Assembly (NCBI GenBank): GCA_009746045.1
Contig: RPFO01000016.1
Span: forward strand, 1,041,895-1,088,186
DNA length: 46,292 nt
DNA from: Mesostigma viride
Lineage: Eukaryota; Streptophyta; Mesostigmatophyceae; Mesostigmatales; Mesostigmataceae
Reading direction: 5' to 3'
The notes beneath the pieces were generated by a model. The model was not told the origin of the DNA. It worked only from the letters and a program-made list of their open reading frames with translations, and made no database searches. Of this stretch, positions 18,728 to 29,400 are shown piece after piece; position 1 is the first letter of the stretch; the number at the start of each line of letters is the position of its first letter. Both the position numbers and the translations under genes were made by a program.

Positions 18728-20112
18728 ATGAGCAAACGCCCATCGACGCAACGCAGCCTGACGGCTGCGCTCGGCAATGAAAATACGTCTGCAGCTCCGG
18801 CTGCAGCTTCGCCATCAGGGCCGGAAGGCGGTGGTGACCCTAGTCGCGCACTGGTTGTCGCCCAGCACCCTCCCGGGCTTCCTGCCTCGCCCTCAGCCTC
18901 GCCCGAGCCAAAACGCAGCCGCCCAACCGAACCAAGCTGGTCTGAGCGCGACTTTGACGTTGACGGGTTATTTTCCACCTTCGACGGTGCCAGACCCGGC
19001 TTTTTCGACATGCCACCCATCAAGATACTGGAGCTCGTGTTTTATGGGTCATACGCCTCCATTTTCGACCTGTGCCAGCGCCTTCACAGCCATTACCGCC
19101 TCCGCACTGGACCTGACGGCCGGTTTACTCACCGACCTGAGAACCTGGCCCGCTGGTCTCGCCCCCGTCTTCAGCTCGCCGCCCTCTTTTCCATCCTTGA
19201 CCGCTCTGTCACGGACCTCTGGACCCCCTCCCCCTTGACCGAATCCACCTTCCTCCTCCACCTCCAAGAAACCATCTCACAGCACGTGACGCCCCTAGCT
19301 GCAGATGTGGCAGCTGTGGGTCGCACGCTGGCTGCTGAGCTCCCCACCATCCCCACCGCCACCGCCACCCTCCTCGCCTCCACCCCCCCCCCTCCGCCTC
19401 CACCGACTCCATCACCGCCCAGCTCCGCGACATTGACCAACGTCTTAAGGATAATGCCATCGCTATCGAGGTCCTGCAGAACACCGCGGGCCTCACCGCC
19501 CAGGCGGTGAAGGACATTGCCGCCAAGCCAGCCTCTGCTGGCCTGGCCGGCGATGCTCCTCCCATCACGACCTGGGCGGACATGCTTAAGCAGCACACCA
19601 CCTCCACCACCTCCGCCGTCGCAGCCCAGCTCCAGCGGCAGACGCTTGACCTCCGCGAGGAGGCCGAGCTTGCCAAGCGCAGCCTTAACGTCATTGTCAA
19701 GAACCTCGACATGGAGGAAGGTGAGAATTCCGAGAAGCTTGCACGTGCGTTTGAGAGAGAAATTCTTAGTCGCATGGGCCTTACTGGTGAGATCGACCTG
19801 GTCGCCCACCGCCTTCCCCGCGCGCGGGGTAAGGCAGGGCCGCCCCCGCTCCTTCTCACCTTTAAGACCCCGGCGGACAAGATTTCTTTTCTCCGACGCC
19901 GCAAGCGGCTCGAGAAGACTCTCTTCACCCTTGACGACGACTTGACCCTGGCGCAGCAACAACGGCGACGGGAGCTATGGCCCACCTACCTCCAGCTCCG
20001 GCAGACCAAGGCGGGGCAGCCGGTGTACTGGAAGGGGGCGGCCATCTACGTCGGCCACAAGCCCTGGCAGGCGACCCCCGCGGCCCCAACGACTCCAGAC
20101 GCCCCAGCTTAG
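18728..20112 (+). CDS. LINE ORF1 protein (L1 ORF1p-like), one frame break
   Basis: This is the RNA-binding chaperone ORF of a non-LTR element. The N-terminal part (18728 on) is Pro/Ser-rich and disordered, then helical. A helical stretch (TDSITAQLRDIDQRLKDNAI) fits a coiled coil. From about 19690, RSLNVIVKNLDMEEGE begins an RRM-like fold. HRLPRARGK, LLLTFKTPADKISFLRRRKRL and LFTLDDDLTLAQQQRRRELW then match the L1 ORF1 RRM plus C-terminal domain. The frame changes once at the ten-C run 19383-19392: the upstream frame runs to 19510 and the downstream frame from at least 19507 to the TAG/A at 20112. Total length is about 460 residues, near the L1 ORF1 size. No ORF2 follows. Confidence 0.82.
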
Positions 20113-20560
20113 GGGAATACAGCAGTAGTAGTGTAGAATAGATAGACCGTGGCCATGTACATGTACGCCTCCTAGAGGCACTATCCTAGCTAAGCCACAC
20201 GCTTTATTTAATCATGTACATGTGTGCCTATGATGTGCCACACTCCAGATGATGCCTAGCTTTATTTAGCTATGTTGTGCCCATGCAGGGAGTAACTCTC
20301 TGCTGAGACGCCATGCCCTAGCCTTTTTGTATAGCTATGCTGATCTTCCCCCCCATGACAGGCTCCCCCTTCGCTGGGCATAGCTTGAAGATCATGGGGA
20401 TGCAAGTGCCCTGGTGCACCTAGAGCAAGGGTCCTTTACATCCCCACCCTTGCAGGAAGTAGCTTAGGATGTATGATAGGCCATATGCCCCCTCTCAAGG
20501 GCTATGTGCTACATATACTCCCAACGGAGTTATGTTACAATTCAATTCAATCCATCCATC
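20113..20560 (+). mobile_element. 3' UTR, stem-loop and tail of the ORF1-only LINE
   Basis: Only 400 bp separate the ORF1 stop from the family stem-loop ACATA-TA-CTCC-CAAC-GGAG-T-TATGT (20511-20535), which is followed by (ATTCA)n then CATC units. Blocks shared with 1441-1725 are GAGACGCCAT, CCCTTGCAGGAAGTAGC and GCTATGTGCTACATATACTC. The element therefore goes straight from ORF1 to the 3' end, with the reverse-transcriptase ORF missing. Confidence 0.75.
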
Positions 20561-20570
20561 GGCGGGGTTA

Positions 20571-20615
20571 ATGCTCCGTGACTCCCCAACGGGAGCACGA
20601 GTCTAATTAATTAAT
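20571..20615 (+). mobile_element. Second type of LINE-like terminus with (TTAA)n tail
   Basis: GCTCCGTGACTCCCCAACGGGAGC forms a stem around CCCAACGGG and is followed by (TTAA)n. A 27-bp exact inverted copy with the same kind of tail lies at 24553-24579. No body is recognisable between this and the preceding tail. Confidence 0.55.
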
Positions 20616-22200
20616 TAACCCATAGTCCGAAAAGTGTATGTGATCGCATACACTTTGACTTAACGTAATAAACCACGTAATTCCCGAAGCGCCGCGCCAC
20701 CCGTGACGGAGGGAAGTTGTCCGGTGGGTCTGGGAACACTTAGGGACGAAGGGGGTGCATAGGTTTGGGGGGGTTATTCGCCATAGCTTGGTAATTACAA
20801 CGTGCATTGAGAAAGTATCACGTGACTTTGGCGGGAAATTTTCACTCGCGCGCGCGCGTAACGAGATATGGCTGCCAACGTGCCGTTATCAGGGAAATTT
20901 GCGTCTCGCGGCTAGAAACGGTTTAGAATGTTGCTCAGAATGATGATGCGTGATTTTCGTAGGTCAGGCATGGCCAGATTTTTAGGATTGGGAAAATACA
21001 GGTAGGAAAATACTGCCTTCTTGGTCGTCAGTGCCAGACAATTCATCGCCTATCATATGTCGATTTTCTCCTTATGGCCGGGCAGTCTGCGCCAGCCCGA
21101 GCATCCAGGTTGGCTACGGGATGTCCCCTGCAGCATTTGCTGCGAATGCGGACGCATTTATAGGTCATCTTTGAACGAAACATCAACCTGGTAATCATAA
21201 AGGATGCATGCATGATGCGGCTATGGCGGCCTATGCCCGTAGAGCCACGGTATCTGTGAGTTATGGTGGTCCCGGCCAGCGGACCCCGGGCAGGACATGA
21301 ACGAGCTGGGTACGACAACGTATTTGCGTGTTGTTTGCAGCGGAATTCGTCTCCCATGCATTATATATGACGATTTTATCTTTGCATATTTCATCAAGCT
21401 TTCATGCCTGTTGTAGAGAGTGGTTTCAGCCCTGAAAGTGCCCAGGTTATGGCATATCTTTGGAGTGTATCATTCCGTTAGTGCAGGTAGGCAACGTGTT
21501 TGTATTCCAGCACTTTTGGCAGCATTTTATAGCTTTTTATAATGCATTATTGTGTTGCATGTCATAGATAGCTGTTTACACGCGCGTAACCCACACACAT
21601 ATATGAGCACGTTATATAGAGGTAATGGGTTATCCGGGTGGTCTGACCCAAGGAAAACCCCCATTGGACTATCCAACTAAATTGTCCATTGTTGGTATTG
21701 AGGTTCCCTACCCTCCCTGGGAAAAAAGTGGGGGGTAAACTTTTCCTTGGGGAAAAAAGATCGTCTTTTGGCCAACTTTGACTAGAGCTATCATCCAAAT
21801 GCTTTGATAAAGCCATGGTATTATTGCATATTCTGAAAGCCCTTGAAGTGTAGATACTCCTAGCATCTTGGTTGGGGGTATTTGGAGTTGTGGCCTGTGA
21901 GTTATGATTTTTTTCATTTTCAGGGGTATGAAAGTGCCAAAAATGGGTCAGCGGACTATGGGTTAATTAATAGAGTACTTCGTATATGAGTGTATTGTCT
22001 CGTTTCAGTTAAAGTGGGTGAAAATGATAGGTGTGGTCCTTGCGTACGGCACCACCACCTTCATGACGGGCAGCGCACCCAGCCGATTATGAAGATTGCA
22101 ATAATGCTTTGTGATGAAAGCAATGCCCAAACCATTCATCCCATAACATTTGACAGTTAGTAATTACAACTAGAGTAACCCACTGGCTCCGCCCAGCCCA
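20616..22200. other. Intergenic, no gene recognised
   Basis: No frame of convincing length or composition; the longest are about 100 codons and lack motifs. GC content is lower than in the exons. Confidence 0.45.
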
Positions 22201-22237
22201 AAGCAGGGTCCCTTTTCTTGGCAGTACTTCGCCCCGC

Positions 22238-22560
22238 TGCCCGCTGCCCGCTGCCCGCAGCCCGCTGCCCGCTGCCCGCTGCCCGCTGCCCGCTGCGGCG
22301 CTGCCCGCTGGAATAGTACGGTGCTCGCTTCGCTCGCGGATTGGTGCGCAGTACGCTGCCCGCTGCCCGCTGGAATAGTACGGTGCTCGCTTCGCTGGCG
22401 GATTGGTGCGCAGTACGCTGCCCGCTGCCAGCTAGAATAGTACGGTGCGCTCGCTTCGCTCGCGGATTGGTGCGCAGTACGGTGCTCGCTGCCCGCTGCC
22501 CGCTGCGCGCAGGCCGCTGGCGCGGCCGCTCGCTCGCTTCGCTCGCTCGCTGGTTGCTTC
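22238..22560. repeat. GCTGCCCGC and GCTCGCTTCGCTCGC tandem repeats
   Basis: Short GCTGCCCGC units lead into three copies of a roughly 62-bp unit. Each contains GAATAGTACGGTGC, a near-palindromic GCTCGCTTCGCTCGC and GGATTGGTGCGCAGTACG. Confidence 0.85.
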
Positions 22561-24490
22561 GCGCGGATTGGTGGTCAGTGGTTCCGGTTGTTTTGGATTG
22601 GCGGGGTACTCCGCGATGCCTTGGATAGTGCGGGTTTGCGTTAGGTTGCTAAATTAATAAATAGGATGAACTAAATGCCGTGGGTTGTCATGCTAGCTGC
22701 CGCAACTGTAAGAGTAACCATCAAGGAGACAACTAGCGCATGCCGAAAATCGGGAGATGAATCCGGACCACGGTCGGTAGCTCGAGCCTGACGTTATCTT
22801 GTCCGCTTTTTCGAGTCGTTCAAGATGATGAAGATGAATGGCCGGCACGATGGAAATGTGTCAAGCCTTGTAGTGCATTGACGGAAATTATCAAGGAGAC
22901 ATTGAACCAGCGCAGGCCAGAAATCGGGAGAATCTGTCCGGATTATGGCTGGCTTACGTGTAGAGCGACTACTGAGATGACCTAGACGGTGGGGCCGGAA
23001 ACAGCTTGCTTGATCCTAACTGGCCGGGACGGGAGTGTCTAGTGGTGATCGAGCACCCGGTGCTCACCAATGATTGCTGCGATCGCTCTCCCATGCACCA
23101 TTTACGAGGAAATACCCGCAAATGGAATACCGGGACTGAAAAGGTCTAGCTAGTCAGTCATTACGTTAGCCATTCCATGATTCCAAACGTCCAAGAACTG
23201 CACACCGACGGTGCAAAGGCAAAAATCCGGAGGACACGGCCACTTTCAAATGTGCGGCGGGAACCGTTCGAAAGCCCGCGTGTGCCAGATTTCATCGTAT
23301 GGCTGCAGCGACACGACAATCGATGTGGACAACGAATCCAGTGCCTTGGAATGGAAGCTCGGAACGGCCGCTTGCAAAGGAGATCTGGCATCAGAGGGTT
23401 CGGCAGATGTGTGGAGATGTACTACTGTACGCGATCCAGCCGGTCCACGACCTGTTTGTAGAGCTTATGCCATGAAGGGGCAGCACCGAACAGCTAGATC
23501 AGTGAGTGTGGGCGACGTTGCAAAAAACACCGGACTTGACGTACGGAGCATAATGTCTCGGTCATAGTCTTTGACCAACAAACGATGCAAGAGTTCAACA
23601 AGAGTCGTGCGGATGAAATCGACACGATAAGAACTTAGTAAAGACGGGGAAAACGATGCAACTGACTAGGAATGTTCAACACCATGCATATTTTGCTGTG
23701 TGGGAAAGGAGACTGTGAATATCGGGGTAGCGAATAAAAGGAATTTGCTGATATTTAGGATCCTTGTGCTTATCATAGATGCAGCCGTACGCCAGCCCTT
23801 CTTGTTATGGGTAATGTTAAGATCGAGGTAATTGCAATTAGTATCCTCCGACGTGAGCTTTAACTGACATTGAATTCATGTCGAGGGACGCTTGCGGGTA
23901 GATGCCAGGCAGACCAACTGTGATATACTATACATGTATGGCCGGCTGGCTCTTGCATGGTTGATAGGGAAAACACACACACACACACACACGTGCACCA
24001 CGACCAACACAAACAATTACCAAAACTAAGAAGGAAAAGAGGGAACGCATACACACATACACGAAGGCCGGGGCTAAAAGAAGGAGTAATACAAATTACA
24101 AAGGAGTATACAAATTACAAAGGGAAAAAGAAAAAAGAGAAAGAAAGAAAGAAAAAGGAAAAGAAAATGTTAAAGGCAATAATACGAACAATAATCAATA
24201 AATGAGAAAGTAAAGAGTTATAATAATAACAAAAACAAAAATGGAGTAAAGGAACTTACTTACTTAGTTGCTCAAGGAGGCCCGGGTGTTGGCATTACTA
24301 TCGGTACGTTAGGCGCGGCCCACGCAGCCCACATGCAGGCAGGGTCGCGTAATAAATATTTGGCATCCACCAAGATGGCAACAATGTATTGACGTGGGAT
24401 CCAGATGTCGCTCAAGGTCGAGCAACTGGTTGAATTGAAACGCATCGCAGTCTTCGGCAGGGTGCCCAGCATGTGGGGCATTATTGTAGC
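22561..24490. other. Intergenic with dispersed AGGAGACAAC.AGCGC repeats; no gene recognised
   Basis: Two diverged copies of a unit lie about 165 bp apart (22720 and 22886). Both start ATCAAGGAGACA and contain AAATCGGGAGA and TCCGGA. A (CA)n tract lies at 23974-23991. A 118-codon plus-strand frame at 23211-23567 has no recognisable motif and is not called. Confidence 0.4.
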
Positions 24491-24494
24491 CGAC

Positions 24495-24585
24495 AATGAC
24501 CGAGAGCTTACTTAATTAATTAAGTAAGTAAGTAAGTAATTAATTAATTAAACACGTGCTCCCGTTGGGGAGTCACGGAGCACCG
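24495..24585 (-). mobile_element. LINE-like terminus with (TTAA)/(TTAC) tail, minus strand
   Basis: The minus strand repeats the terminus at 20571 exactly over 27 bp (24553-24579). TTAATTAATTAC and TTAC units follow, running down to about 24505. Confidence 0.55.
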
Positions 24586-24689
24586 AAGTGCTTTTAATCC
24601 GGCCCTGTGTGTGCACAACATATGGGAGAAAGGGCAGAGACCCCCCATTCTCCTTGATCATGCCAAAGGCTTCCTCCACACCACCCATC

Positions 24690-24756
24690 CAACCTGGAAT
24701 ATGTGCTACATGATCTCCCAACGGAGACATGTTATTTAATTTAATTTAATTTTTTA
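24690..24756 (+). mobile_element. LINE 3' terminus with stem-loop and (TTTAA)n tail
   Basis: GGAATATGTGCTACATGATC and the stem-loop at 24708-24732 match the terminus at 671-705. Four TTTAA units follow. The body upstream is not recognised. Confidence 0.7.
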
Positions 24757-25149
24757 ATGCCAAAGGCATGCCCCAGCTGCACTCGGACACGCTAAACGGA
24801 CACGCTAACGATCCGGCAATTAATCTGTGGGTGCAATAAGACCTATGTGAGCATGGCATATTACAAGGAGCGTGGGCAAGTAATCTAATCATAGCCAGGA
24901 CGTAGCATGGCTGTACAACAACGACTAAGCTAAGGCCATATCAAGGAGACAACCAGCGCTGGTTGTGTACCGTGCGTTAGCGGTGCATGTGACTAGGTAT
25001 GTTGGCACAGAGCTCTAGGCAAACATTCTTATAAGCATGACTGATAGCTAGCGGCCCATAATAGCGGCAGACCTGGCAGTGACTATACCAATGCCGGATA
25101 CAAGCTATAGATAGGGCTGTATTGTGCAAACTGTTCTAGCCCGCTGGGG

Positions 25150-25740
25150 GCGTCCACATCTTGTGGTTGATCATCAGGTCCCCGCCCCTCTGGGCAGTAC
25201 ACCTTGGGCTTCTGGGGGTCCTACTTGTGGCGGATCGAGGTGTTCCGGCCACAGGTCGCGTCGCTGCTGCTGCTGGGCCGCCTGGGAGGGGGTCAGGTCG
25301 TCGTCCAACGTCCAGGTGAGGTCGTGCAACCTCTTGCGACGAGAGAGGAACCGCTGCTTACTTGTCCTCACGGGAGGGGAAGGTGAGCAGAACTGGTGGG
25401 GGAGCCGCCTTGTCCCGCGTGAGTGGGGAAGGCGGTGGCACCCGCGCAGTTCTACCTCACCTACCAGGCCCATGAGGGTATAAGGAGATGGTCCTTAACT
25501 CGTCGGCAAGGGTGGTTTGCGGGTCATGTCTCACCTGGCTTCTCGGGGAAGCGACGCAGCACCACCCCGCAGTCGCGGCGGGCGCGGTCGGTGGCGCACG
25601 TACCTCCGGCCGTTGTTGCATGCATGTGCCTGGCAAAGGTCTTCAAGCTCCTGGAGTTTCGTAGCGATGGGGTCGGTGGCCGGGCCCACTTCGAATGTTC
25701 CGCGGTCCAAGCCAAGTGTGTGACACTTTTCCTTCAATTT
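25150..25740 (-). pseudogene. Decayed LINE ORF1 fragment
   Basis: The minus strand reads FLSRRKRL then TWTLDDDLTPSQAAQQQQRR and DLWPEHL, clearly homologous to the ORF1 C-terminal domain at 19880-19990. Upstream GLVGEVELRGCHRLP corresponds to GLTGEIDLVAHRLP. Several indels break the frame. The 25531-25737 frame may be the region preceding it (KLQELEDLCQAHAC), but this is less clear. Confidence 0.75.
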
Positions 25741-25967
25741 TGAGGCAAAAATCTTGAATTTTGGCTTGCGAACGTATAAATTTCACGTAAATATTACAAT
25801 TTGTGGGTATTTATCTCATTGTAAGTCTCGTGTGACATAAAAACTTTACATTAGCGTGAAATTGCATTGTTTCATTGAAGAATATCATGGATACATTCGT
25901 CGCACTTGAGACGGAGTCGACTGAATTTACTAAAGACTCGTCCAACATAAAATAAAGTCTTCGAACG
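25741..25967. other. 3' flank of the second large gene
   Basis: AT-rich, with no gene. It probably holds the 3' UTR of the minus-strand gene that stops at 25968. Confidence 0.4.
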
Positions 25968-26497
25968 TCACTTCTTATTCTTGCTCCTTGCTTCTGCTTC
26001 CAATTTCTGCTCTTCTGTTTTGGACTTCTTCCTCTTTGGATCGATGGACATCGCAGGTGCCCACTTTGCCACATCATTCCAACTCTTTCCGTCCATCAGA
26101 GTCACCACCTTCTTCACATAGTCCAAAGGCATCCAGAACTTGCCCCGATGCAACTTTCCGCCCTCTGTCTCTTCTGGAAAAAACTTCATGCAAACGTCCC
26201 TCCATTTCCGATCGTATCCACCTACCTGCCCGTACAACTTCACCTCCTGTAACTTGGTATACTTTTGCTTTTCCCTACTCGCATTGGCCCTTCTCATGGT
26301 GTTCTCGGCCCACCCATCAATCCAGAAGCACTCCGGTGCTCCGTGTTTCTGTTCCCCGTCCATAAGTCTCATCCACAGCGTAGGCTTCTCATAAGGCTCT
26401 TGGCTCTGCGCATTCGCTTCCACCCCTTCAGACTGAGCAGCAAGTTTAGCTGCAGGACCGAAGCCCACCGCAGCGTTCGCCCGCACCACATCATTAC
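25968..26497 (-). CDS. Last exon: Lys-rich C-terminus
   Basis: 530 nt enter in phase 1 (GCAG|GTAATG) and encode NDVVRANAAVGFGPAAKLAA, ECFWIDGWAENTMRRANAS, KLYGQVGGYDRKWRDVCMK and FWMPLDYVKKVVTLMDGKSW. They end in a Lys-rich tail and TGA. The Trp-spaced helices faintly recall Myb/SANT-like folds, without firm support. Confidence 0.72.
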
Positions 26498-29400
26498 CTG
26501 CGCGTAACCAATCGGCACATCAACGACGGACTAAAGTCAACGTAGATAGATTGCAAACGAATTAAAAAAAAATTCAGGATACATGCCACGACCAAAACAG
26601 CGATTTCCTCACCCTTTGTTATTCCTTTCGGAGCTCGAGTAGCAGCTGTCTTGGGTCGAGACGAGCCGGAAGACTTGGAGGGCGCGGCAGGCTTCTTCCT
26701 CCCCTCAGACGTCGCTCTGCGAGTTGACCCTCCTGCCCCTCCACCCCTTGCCCTTCCATCACCCCTTCGCCTCCCTCCATCTTCCTCCTCCTCGTCGTCA
26801 TCCCCGTCCTCCTCCTCCTCCCCCTCCTCCTCCTCCTCCTCCTCCTCCTCCTCCTCCTCCTCCTCCTCCTCCTCCTCCGCCTCCTCCTCCTCCTCCTCCT
26901 CCTCCTCCTCCTCCTCCCCCTCCTCCCCTCCTCCCCCTCCTCCCCCTCCTCCCCTCGTCCCCTCCTCCCCCTCCTCCCCCTCCTCCTCCTCCTCCTCCTC
27001 GGAGGAGGATGATGATGACTCGACTGGCTGCCTTCGAAGCTCTTTCTTGGGATACTTTGAAACGCGCGTAGGCGCGGAAGGAGCGACAGGCCGGGCAGAA
27101 GCGCCAGGCTCAGCTTCATCTTCGTCGTCCGAGATTTGAACAACTGCCTTTCGAAGCTTTTTGGAAGGGTGTGACTCCGGCTGCGGCTGGACAGACGGCC
27201 GCTGCCCACCCTTCCCTTTGTCCCGCGTCTTCTGCGGTGACGACTTCTCTCCCCCCTTAGACGTCTTCTGCGGTGACGACTTCTCTCCCCCTTAGACGTC
27301 TTCTGCGGTGACGACTTCTCTCCCCCCTAGACGTCGCTCTGCGAGTCGACCCTCCTTCCTTTCCCTGTCCCTCGCCTCCCTCGTCCCCATCCGAATCTCC
27401 TTCCGCGTCATCCTCAGCCTTCCTCTTCTTCGCCAATGACGTCCACGAGACGTCAGGCATCTTCCCCATCCGAACCAGTAAGTCTTCGAAGCCATCCAAT
27501 GACTTCTTTCCGCCAAAAACGACCACGATGGGACGCAACTCCTCGAAAAACTGCGTCGCTAGCTCGATAAGCTTCCTGTGGTAACCGGAAGCTCGTTCGA
27601 CAGTTGTCTTTTTTGGAGGAACCATAAAGAGGTCATGGTCACCCCACCAGAAGTCCTTGAAGGACGTCCACTTGCGGCCGAACTCACCATCCAAATTCAG
27701 GATTCTACAGCACGGTAGTGGCGTCAGGCCATCGTCTTGCCTCGCGAAAGTGGATGGGAAGCCCTCACCGTCGCCCACCGCCACCTCCGCCGCCACCCTC
27801 CTCACAAATGCCTTCTTCCTGTCAGGGCCGCCTTTAGGGAGACTATGAGAAGAATACCAGACGGTCATCTTATCCCAGGAAATGCTGCGCCAGTTATACT
27901 CAATCGGCTCAGCACTTTTCTCTTCCACCTTCTCCCCCCCTTTCCCTGCAACTTTCTCCTTCGCCTCAACAACCGCCTCCTTCTTCCCTTCCCCTCCTTC
28001 CATCTTTTTTTGATAGTGGAGATACAAGTCCTTGTCCAGAAGGCCGTGCGAACCCTTCATGCTGAAGTTCGGAGCGGTTTTGTCGAGGAGATCCACTAGA
28101 TCGATTTTGCTATCCATCAGATCCTTTCTCGGAATCCTTAGGTGATTGGCAAGACCTTCGGACTTTAAGAGGTAGGCGACATTGCGCGTGATGATGACGG
28201 CCTTCTCCCAAAATGCAAGGAATCGATCGACGACGTCCTTGTTCCTTGGCATCCGCCCAAGTAGTCGAAGCCGAACACCTCTTCAAATAAGCGAGAAGCC
28301 TTGTACTCCATATCAGCCCCCCCTTACATTCGCCATCCAAGTCGGGCTTTTCCTGAAACTTAATAAGGATGAATTGGCGAACGCACTCAAGTACGTCCTT
28401 GGCCAACTCCACCAACTTTGACAGCTTTTCGGGCCCAACCTCCCCACTCATGATGCATTCACACACAGCGTCCATCATCGGAAACGACGCCAGGTTCCTT
28501 ACAGACGTCCAGGACACCTTTTGCCCCTTCTTGGTGCCCTCGGCGTTAGCGAACCGGCATCTGAGAGTCATAGTCTCCTCAGAAGCTGGTGTGACGTCAT
28601 TCTCATCATCCGGCCTGGCCTTTGTGAGGCGCAGGAAGGTGTTCGCCAGAACTCGATTGTAATTTGAAATTTGGGAAGGTTGGGCCTTGTTTTTTTTCCG
28701 CTCGCCTTCTTCCTCCCTCAACTCCCCCTTATCCTCCTTACTCCCCTCCAAACTCCCTTCCCTCCCGACTGATTGTTTGGTGGCCGGCAGGATGTACGCC
28801 AGCAGGTTCGTGTAATGGCCATCGGGAATAAAATGCCCTTTGCCCTGCTTCACGACGCCGTGCAAGTACAGCCTGTTGTAATTCCAAACATCCAGAAGCG
28901 CCTGCCCAAGCGTCCGATCCGCTACCGCCTGATCTTCGGCATTGGCGCCCTTGGAGATTTCGAATAGGCGATCCAGCTTCTTCTTCCCAACCTCCTGTCA
29001 CGAACAGAGGAACGAAAAATTGACACACAAGAACAATTCAAGGGTCGACTTGCAGCGTGACGTTATGAACGCACGGGAGCGCGAAAAATGGTCTTCAGCG
29101 CCGAAATCGGTAAGTTAGGGTCACTCTGCGAAACCACCCCAGAAATATGTCGGGATGAGAGTTTGACTGCCATTGTCGTTTCTGTGTGCGACTTCCCGCA
29201 TTTATAATGCATGATAAAGGAAGACTTTTGACATGGTCACTCCACAGTGCGACCCTTACTCGACATAACACGACGAAGTGGTGGAACTGCAGCGTCACCA
29301 TTGCCATAGATACAACTACCACTTACAGATATTTCCGGGAACTTTTTACACTCGTCCCAATTTGGAAGAAGGTCGGCCCCCCGAAGCAGAATGACGTTCG

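Noticed and set aside
18728-19510. Stand-alone Pro-rich protein
   Set aside because: It continues in another frame into the L1 ORF1 RRM and C-terminal domain after the C10 run, so it is the first part of ORF1.
23211-23567. Plus-strand 118-codon ORF
   Set aside because: No recognisable domain or conserved composition; the region has no other coding sign.
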